Positions 51,929-61,075 of a stretch of 64,000 nucleotides of DNA are shown here, one piece after another. The stretch comes from Inquilinus sp. KBS0705 (lineage in GTDB: Bacteria; Bacteroidota; Bacteroidia; Sphingobacteriales; Sphingobacteriaceae). The notes below the pieces were generated by a model that had not been told where the DNA came from, did no database searches, and worked only from the letters and a program-made list of their open reading frames with translations. Both the position numbers and the translations under genes were made by a program. Where the stretch lies: contig VCCI02000002.1 in NCBI GenBank assembly GCA_005938025.2, forward strand, positions 186,001 through 250,000. Direction: 5' to 3'. Position 1 is the first letter of the stretch. Each line of letters begins with the position of its first letter.

Positions 51929-52567
51929 ATGAGGGATATTACCACATCAAAAGAAAAGCTTTTAAAAAAGGTGCGTAAGGCGCTTTTAGAGAAACGCGAC
52001 AATCCCTATCCAAACCTGGAAGAACTGCCCATGTATCCGCCGATGGATGAGATGCTGGAAGTGGTTTTTGCCGAACAATTTACAGCAGTTAGCGGCCAGT
52101 TTGTTTTTTGCGAAGACGAAGTGCAGTTTGTTGAGAGCTTGCTTGAACTTGCCGAAGAACGTAAATGGCATAAAATATATTGCTGGGAACCCGCCCTGCA
52201 AGACTTGCTCAAAACCTACGAATATCCCTTTTTTGAGACCGATAAAGACTTTGACCAGGCCGAAGTAGGCTTTACCCTTTGCGAAGCCTTAATAGCGCGT
52301 AATGGCAGTATATTGCTTTCTAACGCTAATGCGGCAGGCCGTAGGTTAAGCATTTACCCGCCGGTGCACATTGTGCTGGCTTATACATCGCAGTTGGTGC
52401 CCGATCTTAAAGACGGCTTTAAACTGCTAAAGGATAAATATGGCCCACGTATGCCATCAATGATAAGCAACGTTACCGGACCAAGCCGCACCGCCGATAT
52501 CGAAAAAACCCTGGTATTAGGCGCACACGGCCCAAAAGAACTTTTTGTTTTCTTACTGGACGGATAA
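51929..52567 (+). CDS. LUD domain (LutC/YkgG family) protein
   Basis: A 212-residue protein of the LutC/YkgG group. It has a helical N-terminus with TTSKEKLLKKVRKALLEKRD and a central VGFTLCEALIARNGSILLSNANAAGRRLSIYPPVHIVLA, the LUD signature. It ends PSRTADIEKTLVLGAHGPKELFVFLLDG, typical of the family (SrTADIE-x-x-L-V-x-G-x-H-G-P). LutC works with LutA and LutB in lactate utilisation, but those genes are not here, so the role in this organism is open. It follows ftsH on the same strand. Confidence 0.93.
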   Translation: MRDITTSKEKLLKKVRKALLEKRDNPYPNLEELPMYPPMDEMLEVVFAEQFTAVSGQFVFCEDEVQFVESLLELAEERKWHKIYCWEPALQDLLKTYEYPFFETDKDFDQAEVGFTLCEALIARNGSILLSNANAAGRRLSIYPPVHIVLAYTSQLVPDLKDGFKLLKDKYGPRMPSMISNVTGPSRTADIEKTLVLGAHGPKELFVFLLDG

Positions 52568-52598
52568 TTTGCTGCGGCAAGCTTAATCTGAGAAGCTG

Positions 52599-53687
52599 TT
52601 ATAATAGCTTCAAATCTTCCAGCTCACATTCTTCTAATACCTGGCGCTGACTTAGCTTTTTATGGTCTGCCCATTTAATAAGGCGAATGTAACCACCTTC
52701 AATTTCTATCCCTGTAATATCACCATCATCAAAACAGCAGCAACCGCTGTTAAAATAGGTGTCCAGGTAACCATTAAAATCGGGTTGGGTATGGCCCTTT
52801 AAGTGCAACGCGGTGATCTTTTTCTCTATATCGGCTGCCTTTGCCGTGTCTTTCGCTTTTTTAGCGTTTTCAAGGCCGGTGTATAATATCTCCAACTGCG
52901 TTAACGACCGAAAGACGGGCTGGTGGGTGTGCCCGGTTATCAGCAGCATATTTTTTCGCTGGCTGCTCCACTCATACATCATACGGTTATGTTCTGTTTT
53001 TAACTGGTTATTGTAGGCCGGTGTATTAGGGTTAATACGCAAGTAGCCCTGCAACGGCCCCCAAATATCAGATACAAACCACTTACTAAACCAATTGCCA
53101 TCGCTTTGCATATCGCCCTGGTGGCCATGTGTCATAAATATCTGCAGTTGCTTATCCTTTAGCTGGGTTTGCAAAACTACGCCTTCGTATATCCTTATAG
53201 CCTGCCCATATATCTGCATCAGGCTTACGGCCGCCAATGGGTCGTTGCCCCAGTACAGATCGTGGTTGCCAAAAATTTTCACAAAACGGTCATCATCAAT
53301 AAACAGCTTCTCTTTTTCGAAAGTGCTTTTATTATGGCGCTTAACCGTTACAAACAAGTTTTCCCATAGCTCCTCGCTGTCGCCAAGGTTAATGTATGTA
53401 AAGCCCTCTTTATAATAATGATCGAGCGCGGCTAAATAGTTGCCTGCCGATTTAGCAAAAATATCTGCACCGTCCCGTGCACCTTTATGCTGGTCGGACA
53501 GGATGATGAACTTACCATCGGCCGCGTTAAAGGGGATAACCATGCCCTTTTTACCCAGCTTGGTGTTAATGCTTTTGTAAAGCGCGTTTAACGCCCTGTT
53601 TACACGCCCCTTGTTTGGCCTCGACGAATACTTGTCGGCCAGTTTTGATAGCGGTTTGTATAATAAGCGTTGTAAAAAATGGCGCAT
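52599..53687 (-). CDS. Calcineurin-like metallophosphoesterase
   Basis: A 362-residue protein with the full dinuclear-metal motif set: ILSDQHKG (D-x-H), YINLGDSEELWE (GD), IFGNHDLYWG (GNHD), MTHGHQGDMQ (H) and LITGHTHQPVF (GHTH). The large insertion around residues 175-235 and a C-terminal YFNSGCCCFDDGDITGIEIEGGYI strand, with three consecutive cysteines, are features of a Bacteroidota subgroup. Cytoplasmic; the substrate is unknown. Divergent from the radical SAM gene. Confidence 0.9.
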   Translation of the reverse strand: MRHFLQRLLYKPLSKLADKYSSRPNKGRVNRALNALYKSINTKLGKKGMVIPFNAADGKFIILSDQHKGARDGADIFAKSAGNYLAALDHYYKEGFTYINLGDSEELWENLFVTVKRHNKSTFEKEKLFIDDDRFVKIFGNHDLYWGNDPLAAVSLMQIYGQAIRIYEGVVLQTQLKDKQLQIFMTHGHQGDMQSDGNWFSKWFVSDIWGPLQGYLRINPNTPAYNNQLKTEHNRMMYEWSSQRKNMLLITGHTHQPVFRSLTQLEILYTGLENAKKAKDTAKAADIEKKITALHLKGHTQPDFNGYLDTYFNSGCCCFDDGDITGIEIEGGYIRLIKWADHKKLSQRQVLEECELEDLKLL

Positions 53688-53771
53688 AGGTATGATAACA
53701 GGCGAAATAACTATTTGTTAAATTTTTTCAATACAATTGCTATTTGCTAAAAATATTAGCAATTTTGTGTT

Positions 53772-54842
53772 ATGTCGCATGCAGATAACCCGGAATTTTT
53801 TAAGGGGAGAGGGGCCCAGGTAAATACCCATAACAAGTTTTTAAAAAGCAAATATGTACTTGAGCATATTGAAGGGCTTGACGAGCAGCTACTGGAAAAC
53901 ACCCATACCCAGCTTTTTGAAGAGAACCCAAAAAAGATAGTCAGCGAATCTAACAGCCCCGATCTTAGCCACATGCACTCTATTAACCCTTACCAGGGTT
54001 GCGAGCATGGCTGTATTTACTGCTACGCGCGTAACAGCCACGAGTACTACGGCTTTAGCGCCGGCCTTGATTTTGAACGGAAGATAATTGTTAAACGCAA
54101 CGCGCCGCAACTGCTCGAAAAACATTTTAATAAAAAGGGATACGAACCTGTACCCATTGTGCTATCGGGCAATACGGATTGCTACCAGCCTATAGAGCGT
54201 AAATTAAAAATTACACGCGCCTTGCTGCAGGTGTTTTTAAAATACCGCCACCCGGTAAGCATCATCACAAAAAACAATGTGGTGCTGCGCGATATGGATA
54301 TTTTAAGCGAAATGGCAGCCATGAAGTTGGCGCATGTAAATATCTCTATCACCTCGTTAAACGAGTCGTTAAGGCAAAAGCTGGAGCCGCGCACCGTTAC
54401 CGGCATGAGCCGCCTGGCGGTTATTCAAAAACTTACAGAAAAGGGTATACCGGTAAGGGTAATGGTAGCGCCCATTATTCCCGGGTTAAATAGTAACGAG
54501 ATACCCGACATTATTAAAGCGGCTGCCGACAGGGGCGCTGTATCGGCAGGGTTTACCATTGTGCGGCTTAACGGCAGTATTGCCGAAATATTTACCGACT
54601 GGATACACAAAGCGTATCCGGACAGGGCCGAAAAAGTGTTGAACATGATAAAGGCATGCCACAACGGCAACCTTAACGATAGTGACTTTGGCCGCCGAAT
54701 GAGCGGCGATGGTCATGTGGCCAACTCCATACACCAATTATACCGCATGGCATGCGTTCGTTTCCTGGCGGGCCGCGAAATGCCGCCGTATGACCTTAGC
54801 TTATTTATGCCCCGTGACGGAAAACAGACGAGTATGTTTTAA
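53772..54842 (+). CDS. Radical SAM protein, PA0069/SplB-like family
   Basis: A 356-residue radical S-adenosylmethionine protein. The cluster-binding cysteines are Cys77, Cys81 and Cys84 in YQGCEHGCIYCYARNSHEYYG. It then has GFSAGLDFERKIIVKRNAP, VLSGNTDCYQPIERKLKITR and VMVAPIIPGLNSNEIPDI. This is the layout of the PA0069 group, related to spore photoproduct lyase but found in non-spore-formers. The substrate is not known, although DNA repair has been suggested for the wider family. Full length; the start is supported by FKGRGAQVNTHNKF, the usual N-terminus. Confidence 0.93.
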   Translation: MSHADNPEFFKGRGAQVNTHNKFLKSKYVLEHIEGLDEQLLENTHTQLFEENPKKIVSESNSPDLSHMHSINPYQGCEHGCIYCYARNSHEYYGFSAGLDFERKIIVKRNAPQLLEKHFNKKGYEPVPIVLSGNTDCYQPIERKLKITRALLQVFLKYRHPVSIITKNNVVLRDMDILSEMAAMKLAHVNISITSLNESLRQKLEPRTVTGMSRLAVIQKLTEKGIPVRVMVAPIIPGLNSNEIPDIIKAAADRGAVSAGFTIVRLNGSIAEIFTDWIHKAYPDRAEKVLNMIKACHNGNLNDSDFGRRMSGDGHVANSIHQLYRMACVRFLAGREMPPYDLSLFMPRDGKQTSMF

Positions 54843-54843
54843 C

Positions 54844-55074
54844 TCACATCCTCAATCTTAAAGAAACCGACCTGCCCAGTGCCTGTATCAATTCAGGGTC
54901 GAAGGTTTGCAGGCCGTCTTTTTGCACCCATTTGGTTTTATCCTTCACTAATTGCAGCTTTTCGCCGTTAAGTAATAGGTCGAGTTCGGTAGTATTTTGG
55001 TTAATTAAGTTACTATTAACTATTTGGTAAACATAGTCTTTATCATCAAATGTTATTCGCAGTGGCAGTCCCAT
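54844..55074 (-). CDS. Small hypothetical protein
   Basis: A 76-residue protein (MGLPLRITFDDKDYVYQIVN...) made mostly of short beta strands and ending SLRLRM. It lies one base after the radical SAM stop codon in convergent orientation. It looks like a small conserved Bacteroidota protein, but I recognise no family. No membrane segment or signal peptide is visible. 275 nt of gene-free DNA follows upstream. Confidence 0.6.
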   Translation of the reverse strand: MGLPLRITFDDKDYVYQIVNSNLINQNTTELDLLLNGEKLQLVKDKTKWVQKDGLQTFDPELIQALGRSVSLRLRM

Positions 55075-55349
55075 TAGTCTTCATCCTCCTGTTGTAAAGG
55101 TAAGCTCTAAACGCCAACAGGCCATTTTTATTTGAAAAAATTATAAAAAGCCAGTCGTTGCCTTTATAAATACCTCATCGCTATCTCTGGCATTTTCACG
55201 TGCTTAGGCACCTTTTTTACACGCATTGTAACATTTTGGTTATATCCTCCGTCTTGTGCTCCTATAATGGCCATTAAATAATCACAATTAACACACAAGC
55301 GGTTAGTTAGCAACTACTTGTGTTAAATTTTTTAATTAAATCAATAAGA

Positions 55350-56375
55350 ATGAAAATACATTTATCTCTAAAATCGCTCATACTTGCGGTTGTTATTGTA
55401 GCAAGCGCACTTGCTTGCTGGGAACTACACCTGCGCAATCAGGGCATTGCGCCCGACTTTGACGACAGCCCGGAATTATGGGCCAATTCGCGCGCCATGG
55501 TTTACGAACCATCTGATAAAGCCACCGTTTTTATCGGCTCATCGCGAATTAAGTATGATTTGGATATCCCTACCTGGGAAAACTCCGCCCACACTCACGC
55601 TATTCAGTTAGCCATGGTGGGTTCGTCGCCACGTACTATTCTTAGCGACCTTGCAAACGACCCTAACTTTAAAGGGAAACTTGTTGTAGACGTAACAGAG
55701 GTGCTGTTTTTTAACGATGCTCCTTACGTTTTGGCATCACCTGGCGAAGGTATAAGCTATTACAAGAAACGCACACCAGCACAAAAGGCAAACTTTGTAT
55801 TTGATAAATACCTTGAAGCCAACCTGGCCATGCTGAATAAAGACTTTTATTCGTTAAATGGCTTACTTAACCACACCGGCGTACCCAACCGCACGGGTGT
55901 TTATGCAGGACTGGATTTTCCGGTAGGCTTTGGCCAAACGCTATATAACAGGCAAACTAAAATGACGCCCGCCTTTTTAGCCGACACCAATCGCATTAAC
56001 CAGGTGCGGGGCATATGGGGCTGCGTTGCTAAAATGAGTAAGGAACCGCCTGTAAGCGGTAAAGCATTGGATGCCATTTTTGCATCAGTTAAACATGATG
56101 TAGACAAAATAAAAGCAAGGGGCGGCGATGTTGTTTTTTTACGCACGCCATCAAGCGGCCCGTTTTTTATGGGCGAAAATATGGGCTATCCTCGGGCTAA
56201 ATATTGGGACAGGTTAATTGCTGTAACCGGCTGCAAAGGCATCTACTTTACAGATTACCCTGCACTGGCCAATTTGGTATGCCCCGAGTTTTCGCACCTT
56301 AAACCCAGCGATGCTGTATTGTATACCAAAGGCATGCTAAATGCCCTTAAACAACAAACCGACTGGAAATTATAA
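55350..56375 (+). CDS. Membrane-anchored SGNH-like protein paired with an MBOAT acyltransferase
   Basis: From the ATG at 55350 the protein is 341 residues; an earlier ATG at 55320 only adds a hydrophobic, out-of-family leader. One N-terminal helix (about 6-23) anchors a periplasmic domain. The block VFIGSSRIKYDLDIP (GSSR at 63-66) fits the nucleophile strand of SGNH hydrolases and AlgX/DltD-like acetyltransferases, and CPEFSHLKPSDAVLY near the C-terminus offers the histidine. Next to an MBOAT gene 38 nt downstream, this suggests transfer of acyl groups to an exported polysaccharide. The family match is not close. Confidence 0.65.
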   Translation: MKIHLSLKSLILAVVIVASALACWELHLRNQGIAPDFDDSPELWANSRAMVYEPSDKATVFIGSSRIKYDLDIPTWENSAHTHAIQLAMVGSSPRTILSDLANDPNFKGKLVVDVTEVLFFNDAPYVLASPGEGISYYKKRTPAQKANFVFDKYLEANLAMLNKDFYSLNGLLNHTGVPNRTGVYAGLDFPVGFGQTLYNRQTKMTPAFLADTNRINQVRGIWGCVAKMSKEPPVSGKALDAIFASVKHDVDKIKARGGDVVFLRTPSSGPFFMGENMGYPRAKYWDRLIAVTGCKGIYFTDYPALANLVCPEFSHLKPSDAVLYTKGMLNALKQQTDWKL

Positions 56376-56413
56376 TTCATAATCTATCTCCTAAAATCTA
56401 TCCTTATTTCATC

Positions 56414-57889
56414 ATGATATTTAATTCGTATACGTTTGTAGCATTTTTCGCTGTTATGCTGGTGCTACACAACCTTCCGCTGCCATGGAAGGTGAAGAAA
56501 ACCAATTTGCTATTGGCCAGCTATTTATTTTATGCGGCCTGGAACCCGCCCTTCATTCTGTTATTATGGGCTTCTACTGTTGTCGACTTTTTTGTTGGTC
56601 GAGCACTGTATACACAACAAAATAAAATTAAACGCAGGGCGCTATTAGTGGTTAGCCTAATTGGCAACCTGGGTATGTTGTGCTTTTTTAAGTATGGTAA
56701 CTTTTTTCTGGAAAACTTTGTAGCTTTAAGCGACGCCATTGGGTTTAACTATCACCCCGCGCAGCCAAGCATTATTTTACCGGCAGGTATATCGTTTTAT
56801 ACCTTTACCACGCTGTGCTATACTGTAGATATGTATAAACGCGAAAGCAAACCTGTAAAATCGCTGCTTGACTTTTCGCTTTTTGTTACATTTTTTCCGC
56901 ATTTGGTTGCAGGGCCAATTGTACGCCCGCCGCAATTGGTGCCGCAGTTTGAAACTCCGCGCAAAGCCACAAAGCAAAACCTGTTAGATGGCCTGCTGCT
57001 ATTAACACTGGGGCTTTTTATGAAGGTGGTACTTGCTGATAATATGCTGGCCGCAACCGCCGATACCGTTTTTGGCTTTGCAGGCAAGTTAGGCTCGCTG
57101 GATGCCTGGGCTGGTGTGCTCGCCTTTTCAGGGCAAATATTCTTTGATTTTGCCGGCTACTCTACCGCCGCTATAGGGGTGGCTTTATGCCTGGGTTTTG
57201 TGTTGCCGCAAAACTTCTTATATCCATATGCTGCTACAGGCTTCTCTGAGTTTTGGCGCAGGTGGCATATTACCTTATCATCATGGCTGCGTGATTATTT
57301 ATACATCCCACTGGGCGGTAACCGCAAAGGAAAATTCAGGACATATATTAACCTGATGATCACGATGCTGATAGGTGGCCTGTGGCATGGTGCCAACTGG
57401 ACGTTTGTTGCGTGGGGCGGCCTTCATGGTTTATATTTATGGGTAGAGAAAGCCATAGCTGATAAAAAACGAAAACAAGCCTCCGTATTATCTACAAGCA
57501 ATACCGAAACTGTTTTATCTACAGCGTCTATTGTTCCGGAATTAAAGTTGAAGGATAACATTTTGAAGGCCTTATTTACTTTTTTACTGGTTTGCATTAC
57601 CTGGGTTTTCTTCCGCTCGGCCACATTTTCCGGCGCCTGGAACATTCTTAGCTCAATGTTTACACAAAGCGCAGGTATTAAGCCGCTATTAACAAGTATT
57701 GCCATTATAAAAGTGGCCGTAGTTATACCGCTAATGCTGTTTTTTCACTGGGTAATGCGCAATACAACTGTTTTAAAAACCGCCGGCAAATTGCCTTGGT
57801 GGGGCGTGGCTTTGGTTTGGTCGGCAATGTTTATCATGATCGTCTTAAGCCAGGAGTCAAGCAAATCATTTATTTATTTTCAGTTTTAA
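56414..57889 (+). CDS. MBOAT family O-acyltransferase (AlgI-like)
   Basis: A 491-residue protein with about ten membrane helices. It begins FNSYTFVAFFAVMLVLH and contains ILPAGISFYTFTTLCYTVDMYK, FFPHLVAGPIVRPPQLVPQF, and the MBOAT core WRRWHITLSSWLRDYLYIPLGGNRKG, with the conserved histidines in GGLWHGANWTFVAWGGLHGLYL (about residues 324 and 336). AlgI-like MBOATs carry acetyl groups across the membrane for polysaccharide O-acetylation. The gene follows the SGNH-like partner in an operon. Confidence 0.93.
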   Translation: MIFNSYTFVAFFAVMLVLHNLPLPWKVKKTNLLLASYLFYAAWNPPFILLLWASTVVDFFVGRALYTQQNKIKRRALLVVSLIGNLGMLCFFKYGNFFLENFVALSDAIGFNYHPAQPSIILPAGISFYTFTTLCYTVDMYKRESKPVKSLLDFSLFVTFFPHLVAGPIVRPPQLVPQFETPRKATKQNLLDGLLLLTLGLFMKVVLADNMLAATADTVFGFAGKLGSLDAWAGVLAFSGQIFFDFAGYSTAAIGVALCLGFVLPQNFLYPYAATGFSEFWRRWHITLSSWLRDYLYIPLGGNRKGKFRTYINLMITMLIGGLWHGANWTFVAWGGLHGLYLWVEKAIADKKRKQASVLSTSNTETVLSTASIVPELKLKDNILKALFTFLLVCITWVFFRSATFSGAWNILSSMFTQSAGIKPLLTSIAIIKVAVVIPLMLFFHWVMRNTTVLKTAGKLPWWGVALVWSAMFIMIVLSQESSKSFIYFQF

Positions 57890-57999
57890 CGATATGGCTG
57901 TAGCTATTTAAGCGCGTTACACCGGCTTGCAGCGAGTGGAGGTAACTATACCCGAATGCTTATGCAAGCTGGTTCCTATATAAATTACAGCATAAAAAA

Positions 58000-58020
58000 A
58001 AGCCCCGTAAACGGGGCTTT
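58000..58020. terminator. Bidirectional terminator
   Basis: AGCCCCGT-AA-ACGGGGCTTT: a perfect 7-8 bp GC-rich stem with eight A before and T after. It is positioned for the reverse-strand zinc-ribbon gene and also serves the MBOAT operon. Confidence 0.88.
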
Positions 58021-58047
58021 TGTATTAGTTTTATATGTGGTTTGCTA

Positions 58048-58794
58048 TTAAACAGCAGCTTCTTCTTCCAAAGCCATTTGCTCGTCAACCAAAATACGGC
58101 CGCAATGCTCGCAAACGATAACTTTTTTACGCTGACGGATATCCGACTGGCGTTGTGGAGGTATCTGGTTAAAGCAACCAGAACATGAATCGCGCTGAAT
58201 GGTTACAACAGCTAAGCCATTTTTAGCGTTGCTGCGTAAACGGTTGTAAGCAATTAACAAACGCTCGTCGATAGTAGCGGTAGCTTTCTCGGCTTGTGTT
58301 GTTAACTCCGTTTCTTCTTTTTCAGTTTCGGCCGTAATGGTGCCTAACTCATCTTTCTTAGCATCAAGGTCGCTGCGACGTGCTTCCAGGTCGGCAAGTG
58401 CTTTTTCGTAAATGGTGGTTTTTGATGCGATCTCGAAACCGTACTCGCGAATTTTTTTCTCGCTTACTTGTATATCTAAGCCTTGTATCTCAATTTCTTT
58501 CGAAATGGCATCGTACTCGCGGTTATTTTTAACCTCGTTAAGCTGCGTTTCGTATTTTTTTATGTTCGATTGAGCATCTTTGATCAGGTTCTTGCGGGTT
58601 ACAATTTCGTCCTCAAGGTCATCAAGCTCGTTTTTGATCTTTTGTATGCGGGTTTCTAATCCGGCAACGTCATCTTCCAAGTCGGCTACTTCCATAGGCA
58701 GCTCGCCTCTTACCTGGCGAATCTTATCAATTTTGGTGTGGATGAGTTGCAGGTCGTATAAAGCTTTAAGCTTTTGTTCTACGGTTTGTTCCAT
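58048..58794 (-). CDS. Coiled-coil protein with C-terminal zinc ribbon (CT398-like)
   Basis: A 248-residue protein. Residues 5-185 form a long coiled-coil hairpin rich in Glu, Lys and Asp (EVADLEDDVAGLETRIQKIK...). The C-terminus carries a C4 zinc ribbon, CSGCFNQIPPQRQSDIRQ then CEHCGRILVD (CxxC...CxxC), ending in acidic residues. Chlamydial CT398-like members have been linked to sigma-54 and export partners; in Bacteroidota the role is not established. Its start overlaps the stop of the Nif3-like gene by one base (TAATG), a conserved pairing. Confidence 0.92.
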   Translation of the reverse strand: MEQTVEQKLKALYDLQLIHTKIDKIRQVRGELPMEVADLEDDVAGLETRIQKIKNELDDLEDEIVTRKNLIKDAQSNIKKYETQLNEVKNNREYDAISKEIEIQGLDIQVSEKKIREYGFEIASKTTIYEKALADLEARRSDLDAKKDELGTITAETEKEETELTTQAEKATATIDERLLIAYNRLRSNAKNGLAVVTIQRDSCSGCFNQIPPQRQSDIRQRKKVIVCEHCGRILVDEQMALEEEAAV

Positions 58795-59891
58795 TAAATA
58801 AAATATTTGACGGGGTTTGTATTCACTTTTGTTAAACGGACCGCAAAGTTAACAAATTTTTTCTGAATAATTTCATACAATAATTGTTGCGTAAATTGCT
58901 CACTTTCAAAATGTCCAATGTCGGCAATCAATATCTTTCCTTCGGCATCAAAAAACTCGTGGTATTTGTAATCTGCCGTAATAAAAACATCGGCACCGGC
59001 TGCTATGGCATGCTTTAATAAAAAGCCACCCGAACCGCCGCAAACAGCCACTTTTTTAACCTGCTTACCAGTAAACGCTGTGTGCCTTATAACGGCGGCC
59101 TGCATCTTTTCTTTTACCTCAGCCAAAAAATCGTCCTGCTCCATTGGCAGCTCAAGTTCGCCTATCATGCCGCTTCCTACCTGCTGGTGCTGGTTGGTAA
59201 GGGCATACAGGTCATAGGCCACCTCTTCATAGGGGTGGGCCAGTACTAATGCCATGATGATTTTGCTCTCCAAATTAGCCGGGTAAACGGTCTCTATCCG
59301 CACCTCTTCTTCGTGGTGGCGTATGCCGGGCTCGCCTACGTATGGGTCGCTGTTCTCGTCTCCTTTAAAAGTGCCTGTGCCTTCGGCGTTAAAACTGCAT
59401 TCGCTGTAATTGCCAATATTACCCGCCCCTGCATGGAACAGCGCATTACGCACCTGGTCGGCTTGTGCAAGCGGCACATAGGTAACCAGCTTTTTCAGGA
59501 TATTATGTTTTGGTGCAAGTATATGTGTATTAACAATACCCAGCGTTTCGCAAATGCGGGCGTTAACCCCGGTATGGATGCTATCTAAATTGGTATGGAT
59601 AGCATAAATAGCGATATCGTTTTTAATGGCCTTTTCTACCACCCGCTCCACATAAGTTTTACCATTAAACTTTTTTAGCCCTTTAAATACAATGGGGTGG
59701 TGCGATACAATAACCTGGCAACCCGTAGCAATAGCCTCATCAACCACGGCTTCGGTGCAATCAAGCGATACCAGCGCCTGGGCTATGTCCATATCCGGCC
59801 GCCCTACTATAAGGCCCGAGTTATCGTATTCTTCCTGGTAGGCCAGCGGGGCCAGGCTTTCCAGGTAAGCGGTAAGCTGTGCTAATTTCAT
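58794..59891 (-). CDS. Nif3-like dinuclear metal-centre protein (YqfO type)
   Basis: A 365-residue protein of the NIF3/DUF34 family. It has YDNSGLIVGRPDMDIAQALVSLDCTEAVVDEAI, then VSHHPIVFKGLKKF with metal-binding histidines, then IAIYAIHTNLDS. The PII-like insertion of the long YqfO form occupies about residues 130-235 (KLVTYVPLAQADQVRNALF, GTGTFKGDENSDPYVGEPG). The C-terminal lobe has VAVCGGSGGFLLKHAIAAGADVFITADYKYHEF. The function is debated; GTP cyclohydrolase I-like activity and metal handling have been proposed. Translationally coupled to the zinc-ribbon gene. Confidence 0.94.
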   Translation of the reverse strand: MKLAQLTAYLESLAPLAYQEEYDNSGLIVGRPDMDIAQALVSLDCTEAVVDEAIATGCQVIVSHHPIVFKGLKKFNGKTYVERVVEKAIKNDIAIYAIHTNLDSIHTGVNARICETLGIVNTHILAPKHNILKKLVTYVPLAQADQVRNALFHAGAGNIGNYSECSFNAEGTGTFKGDENSDPYVGEPGIRHHEEEVRIETVYPANLESKIIMALVLAHPYEEVAYDLYALTNQHQQVGSGMIGELELPMEQDDFLAEVKEKMQAAVIRHTAFTGKQVKKVAVCGGSGGFLLKHAIAAGADVFITADYKYHEFFDAEGKILIADIGHFESEQFTQQLLYEIIQKKFVNFAVRLTKVNTNPVKYFI

Positions 59892-59938
59892 AATTCATCT
59901 AAGTTTTTTATCCCCTGTATTCAGCACAGGTAAGCTAT

Positions 59939-60889
59939 CTATTCCGCCTTCATCCAAACTACCTTTTGTTCGGGCTGATGAGGCTGTGCTATTACATCTG
60001 CGTACAAGGCCGGTCTGCGGGCTTTAATATATCTATAACCACCGGCATCTGTTAATTTATCGGCAGTGGCCGTTGCTATAACCATATCGTCATCAAAAGT
60101 ACGGCATTCGGCCACAATGTCGCCAAAGGGGTCTATTATCATCGAGCAGCCGTTTTTTACCTGGTCGTCATCCATGCCTATCGGGTTAGAAAACACCGCG
60201 TATAGTGCGTTATCATAGGCTCTTGCGGGCAGCCATTTCATTAGCCAGGCCCTGCCCTTCAGCCCGTCAAATTCTTGCCTAAGTGTTGTTGGATCTGTTT
60301 CGCGGTTTTGCCAAAGTGCCGGGTCAACAAAGCCGGCTCCGGGGCGTGGCGAGGGTGTACACATGGTAACATGTGGCATAAATACAATATCAGCGCCAAG
60401 CAGTTTTACAGCGCGAACGTTTTCAATAACATTATTATCGTAACATATTAATATGCTGCACTGCCAGCCGTTTATATCAAAAACTACATACTTATCGCCG
60501 GGTGTAAGGTGCGGATTTATAAAAGGGTGCAATTTGCGGTGTTTGGCAACCAGCCCATATTTATTAACACAAACGTGCGCCTTGAATAAATTGCCTTCGG
60601 TATCCTTTTCAAACAACCCGGCTAAAATGGTAATGTCGAGCTCGCGTGCAAAGTCGGTAAGTTTTTTAATACTCGGGTCATCAGGTATAACTTCGGCTAA
60701 ATCAAGCATTTGTTGTTTATTTAAATGCCGGGCAAAGCTATAGCCGGTTACCGAACATTCGTGAAAAGCAACAACATGCGCCCCTTGCGATGCTGCTTTT
60801 GTTGCCAGCCGCTTAATTACTGATAAATTGTAGTCTTTATCGCCGCTTTTATTTTCAAACTGCGCAGTAGCAATTTTTAGGTTTTCCAT
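59939..60889 (-). CDS. Nitrilase superfamily carbon-nitrogen hydrolase
   Basis: A 316-residue cytoplasmic amidohydrolase. The Glu-Lys-Cys triad is visible: Glu44 in VAFHECSVTGYS, Lys119 in AKHRKLHPFINPH and Cys149 in SILICYDNNVIENVRAVKLLGADIVFMPH. Family members hydrolyse amides, carbamoyl or cyano groups. The C-terminal half (NPIGMDDDQVKNGCSMIIDPFGDIVAEC) matches aliphatic amidase or N-carbamoyl-type enzymes only in general form, so the substrate stays open. Single gene; it follows a terminator upstream. Confidence 0.9.
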   Translation of the reverse strand: MENLKIATAQFENKSGDKDYNLSVIKRLATKAASQGAHVVAFHECSVTGYSFARHLNKQQMLDLAEVIPDDPSIKKLTDFARELDITILAGLFEKDTEGNLFKAHVCVNKYGLVAKHRKLHPFINPHLTPGDKYVVFDINGWQCSILICYDNNVIENVRAVKLLGADIVFMPHVTMCTPSPRPGAGFVDPALWQNRETDPTTLRQEFDGLKGRAWLMKWLPARAYDNALYAVFSNPIGMDDDQVKNGCSMIIDPFGDIVAECRTFDDDMVIATATADKLTDAGGYRYIKARRPALYADVIAQPHQPEQKVVWMKAE

Positions 60890-60937
60890 TTTAAACGAGT
60901 GAAAACAAATATAATGGTTATGCTTTCATAAACACAA

Positions 60938-60961
60938 AAGCCCTATCACTTGATAAGGCTT
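60938..60961 (-). terminator. Terminator-like hairpin
   Basis: On the reverse strand, AAGCCTTATCA-AG-TGATAGGGCTT is an 11-bp stem with one mismatch followed by TTGTGTTT. It would end the transcript coming from 61198 or 61591. Confidence 0.6.
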
Positions 60962-60970
60962 AAAAACAAC

Positions 60971-61049
60971 AAGATCAAAACTATTGTAATATTTTCTTTG
61001 GCGCCGGCCGTGGTTACGGCCTTCCAATGCTTACAATGGTTTTGATCTT
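60971..61049. repeat. Long bulged inverted repeat, RNA-like
   Basis: Outer arms AAGATCAAAACTATTGTAA (60971-60989) and TTACAATGGTTTTGATCTT (61031-61049) pair over 19 bp with a single G-T or mismatch position. Inside is a second stem, GGCCGT (61006-61011) with ACGGCC (61016-61021). It lies directly downstream of the 40-codon ORF and upstream of a terminator on the reverse strand. Confidence 0.7.
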
Positions 61050-61075
61050 TGCTTGGTTACAAGTGTAGCACAGTA

